Positions 5,322 through 6,861 of a stretch of 6,861 nt of DNA are shown one piece after another. This DNA is from JALZHR01 sp036389695 (GTDB lineage: Bacteria > Acidobacteriota > Blastocatellia > Pyrinomonadales > Pyrinomonadaceae). The notes beneath the pieces were generated by a model, which worked only from the letters and a program-made list of their open reading frames with translations, was not told the DNA's origin and ran no database searches. The position numbers and the translations under genes were made by a program. Within the stretch, counting starts at the first letter, position 1; every line of letters begins with the position of its first letter. The stretch is taken from assembly GCA_036389695.1 (NCBI GenBank), contig DASVWG010000392.1, forward strand, positions 1 to 6,861. Direction: 5' to 3'.

Positions 5322-6272
5322 ATGAAAAAAGAGCTTCTGAAAAAAGGCATCAGGATTTTTATGGTCGTCGGATTTATTCTGACGGTAATCGGCGTCGGGC
5401 AAAGCTCCGCGCAGTTGATAAATCGCGGTTACCAGTTTGGTCCCGGAACGGGCAATCTGGTCAGCTCAACACAGTCGATAAATGTTCCGGCAAGGTCAAC
5501 GGTAACCGTCGCCGTTTCGCTGCAAAGAACATTTATCGGCGCGAACGGACTGGCGGCGGCTGATGTTCCGGTCGCTATCGACATTTTGCCGCCGGGCAGC
5601 AGCGCGCCCGTGGCGACTCAATTCGCCAACGCGACAGTCGTAAACGCAGGTCTGCAAATACCCGTCGTGACTTTTCCCGGAATTTTCACCAGCCAGAGAG
5701 GCTGTCCTAATACGTGGAGAGTGCGGATTCGGACAAGCAATAATGCGGCGGCGGCGGTTCGCGTCTTCGGCTCGGTGGCGTTTGCCATCATCAGACCGGG
5801 CGTGACGAATATCGATATGCAGGGCGGCGAAACGCTCAATCTGAACAACGGTGCCAGTACGACGAGAGTACTTGCTGGACAGAATTTGGTAGGCGGTTTA
5901 GACAACGCCGTGATTGCCGGCACCGGAGTGTTTAATATCAAGGCGAAATGGCATACCGACCCGGCGGACATTTTCAATTTCGGCAAATTCTTTCGCGTGC
6001 TGGTCGAGCTGTTAAGACCGAACGGAACTGTGGCGGCATCGCAGCGCAATTTCTCGCAGCACAAAAACAGCGGAAAATTGTCTTTTTCCTACAGTGTCAC
6101 GGCGGCAGACGCCGCGCTGCCGGGCACCTGGAAAGTGCGGATTACCAACAGCTCAGGACAAGCGAACGTCACGAATGCGAGAATAGTCGATTTCGACATC
6201 GAGAGAGGTTTTGACGCTCTTTCACCGGCGTTTAGCAGCACATTTACCCCGCAGTGTACCGGAAATATCTAA
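5322..6272 (+). CDS. Secreted two-domain beta-rich protein of unknown function
   Basis: The 316-residue protein begins with a clear signal peptide: MKKELLKKG, a hydrophobic core at about 11-26, and a probable signal peptidase I site after SSA (30) or SAQ (31). There is no lipobox Cys, so it should be released to the periplasm or beyond. The mature part looks like two related beta-sandwich domains (about 40-156 and 160-293). Matching landmarks are VPVAIDILPPGS (82-93) with FRVLVELLRPNG (224-235), and NTWRVRIRTSN (130-140) with GTWKVRITNSS (268-278), spaced 50 and 46 residues apart. The GTWKVRI strand resembles that of PPC-type (pre-peptidase C-terminal) beta domains, but I see no protease or other catalytic motif. 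The only cysteines are Cys128 and Cys312, a possible disulfide. It has a strong ribosome site, follows the 78-residue ORF closely and is closed by a strong terminator. Divergence from the tethered regulator makes it a candidate target. Adhesion, binding or structural roles are equally possible. Confidence 0.82.
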   Translation: MKKELLKKGIRIFMVVGFILTVIGVGQSSAQLINRGYQFGPGTGNLVSSTQSINVPARSTVTVAVSLQRTFIGANGLAAADVPVAIDILPPGSSAPVATQFANATVVNAGLQIPVVTFPGIFTSQRGCPNTWRVRIRTSNNAAAAVRVFGSVAFAIIRPGVTNIDMQGGETLNLNNGASTTRVLAGQNLVGGLDNAVIAGTGVFNIKAKWHTDPADIFNFGKFFRVLVELLRPNGTVAASQRNFSQHKNSGKLSFSYSVTAADAALPGTWKVRITNSSGQANVTNARIVDFDIERGFDALSPAFSSTFTPQCTGNI

Positions 6273-6293
6273 ATTCCACTTTTTCTACAAGCC

Positions 6294-6331
6294 AAAAAGC
6301 GCGGAGGAATAAATTTTTCTCCGCGCTTTTT
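6294..6331. terminator. Intrinsic terminator, perfect 13-bp stem, potentially bidirectional
   Basis: AAAAAGCGCGGAG (6294-6306) pairs perfectly with CTCCGCGCTTTTT (6319-6331) around a 12-nt loop. The stem has a GC core and its 3' arm ends in a T run, 21 nt after the TAA of the secreted protein. The matching A run on the other side gives a T tract on the minus strand, so it could also stop leftward transcription. It insulates the secreted-protein unit from the SRPBCC gene. Confidence 0.9.
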
Positions 6332-6419
6332 GTTTTCGATTAATTCAAAAAACGATTATGCGATTAGCCAGGAATATTTAAATTCTATGATAATAAGAGT
6401 TTATAAAGATGCAAAAACT

Positions 6420-6861
6420 ATGCAATTCGTCAAAGAATCAATCATCCGCGCCGCGCCCGAGCGCGTTTTCGCTTTTCACCTTTTGCCCGACGCTTTCGAG
6501 CGTTTGATTCCGCCGTGGGAAAAGGTCAGAGTTTTGCAGAAAGCCGATATTTCCCGAATCGGCTCGCGGACGATTATCGAATCGAAATTGTTCGGATTTT
6601 TTAAAGTCAAATGGATTGCCGAGCATACGCGATACGAGCCGCCGCGGATGTTTGAAGACGTGCAGATTTCGGGTCCGTTTAAGCAATGGCGACACCGGCA
6701 CGTTGTTTTGCCGCACGCCGAGGGCGCGGTTTTAAAAGACGAAATCGAATTTGAGCCGCCCGGTTCGGTTTTCGGCAAAGCGGTCGCGCCGATTCTGGTT
6801 ACGTCGAAACTGGAAAAGATGTTTGCTTATCGCCACGAAGTTACGCGAAAATGGTGCGAAT
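6420..6861 (+). CDS. SRPBCC (START/Bet v1-fold) family protein, partial at C-terminus
   Basis: The frame is open to the window edge, giving 147 residues. The order is typical of the cyclase/dehydrase-like SRPBCC family: a first strand and helix (VKESIIRAAPERVFAFH, 4-20), FERLIPPW at 26-33, GSRTIIESK around 48-56, KVKWIAEHTRYEPPRMFED at about 62-80, ISGPFKQWRHRH at 83-94, and KDEIEFEPP at 106-114, followed by a C-terminal helix ending near TRKWCE. The fold makes a deep hydrophobic pocket for a lipid or other small ligand; no catalytic residue can be assigned. At about 150 residues a stand-alone domain would be nearly complete, but relatives are often fused to a TIGR01777-type SDR/epimerase domain, which the next bases would reveal. 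I chose ATG 6420 because it matches the usual family start; an in-frame ATG at 6387 would add 11 residues. Neither has a good ribosome site, and a TATGATAAT -10-like box overlaps the 6387 ATG, favouring 6420. Confidence 0.85.
   Translation, partial: MQFVKESIIRAAPERVFAFHLLPDAFERLIPPWEKVRVLQKADISRIGSRTIIESKLFGFFKVKWIAEHTRYEPPRMFEDVQISGPFKQWRHRHVVLPHAEGAVLKDEIEFEPPGSVFGKAVAPILVTSKLEKMFAYRHEVTRKWCE

Noticed and set aside
5618..6064. 148-residue minus-strand ORF inside the secreted protein
   Set aside because: Opposite a gene with signal peptide, strong ribosome site and duplicated domains; no ribosome site or family of its own.
6438..6778. Two minus-strand ORFs opposite the SRPBCC gene
   Set aside because: Both are shadows of a plus-strand frame with clear family motifs; their end positions show no start signals.

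Overview
The window most likely comes from an Acidobacteriota chromosome (Blastocatellia/Pyrinomonadales-like). The main clue is the 805-residue gene: an N-terminal OmpR/PhoB-type winged helix, one membrane span and a long series of TolB-type WSPDG/PD40 motifs. This architecture is heavily amplified in that phylum. The assignment rests on protein architecture and roughly balanced base composition, not on any marker gene.

Layout. (1) Bases 1-300, minus strand: N-terminal 100 residues of a lipoprotein-type periplasmic binding protein of the branched-chain amino acid (Peripla_BP_6) class; the rest lies outside the window. (2) Bases 301-629: a 329-bp divergent intergenic region with a perfect 10-bp inverted repeat and, nearer the decarboxylase, a degenerate AAAGRYA heptamer array facing an inverted copy of itself. 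(3) Bases 630-2066, plus: a full-length PLP-dependent aromatic-L-amino-acid-type decarboxylase with all recognisable catalytic residues. (4) Bases 4889-2067, minus: a two-gene operon made of the membrane-tethered winged-helix/beta-propeller regulator and a 130-residue unknown protein ending in a short two-cysteine motif. Its last stop codon directly abuts the decarboxylase stop codon (2066/2067). (5) A 111-bp divergent intergenic region with a good sigma70-like promoter (TTGAAA-N17-TATTAT) reading toward the regulator. (6) Plus strand: a 78-codon unknown ORF (5001-5237) that may continue by a -1 shift to 5317, then a secreted two-domain beta-rich protein (5322-6272), closed by a perfect 13-bp-stem intrinsic terminator. 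(7) Bases 6420-6861, plus: an SRPBCC-fold protein running off the end.

How they may work together (inference). The decarboxylase beside a divergent amino-acid-type binding lipoprotein could form an uptake/decarboxylation pair making an aromatic amine. The regulator has its DNA-binding domain in the cytoplasm and its propellers in the periplasm, and it shares a short divergent control region with a gene for a secreted protein, so that protein is the obvious candidate target. Nothing here is a recognisable mobile element, CRISPR array, RNA gene or defence island. Most of the window looks like ordinary chromosome; the points most worth checking are the possible frameshift at 5231-5236, the 13-motif propeller, the two-domain secreted protein and the repeats at 356-409 and 520-598.
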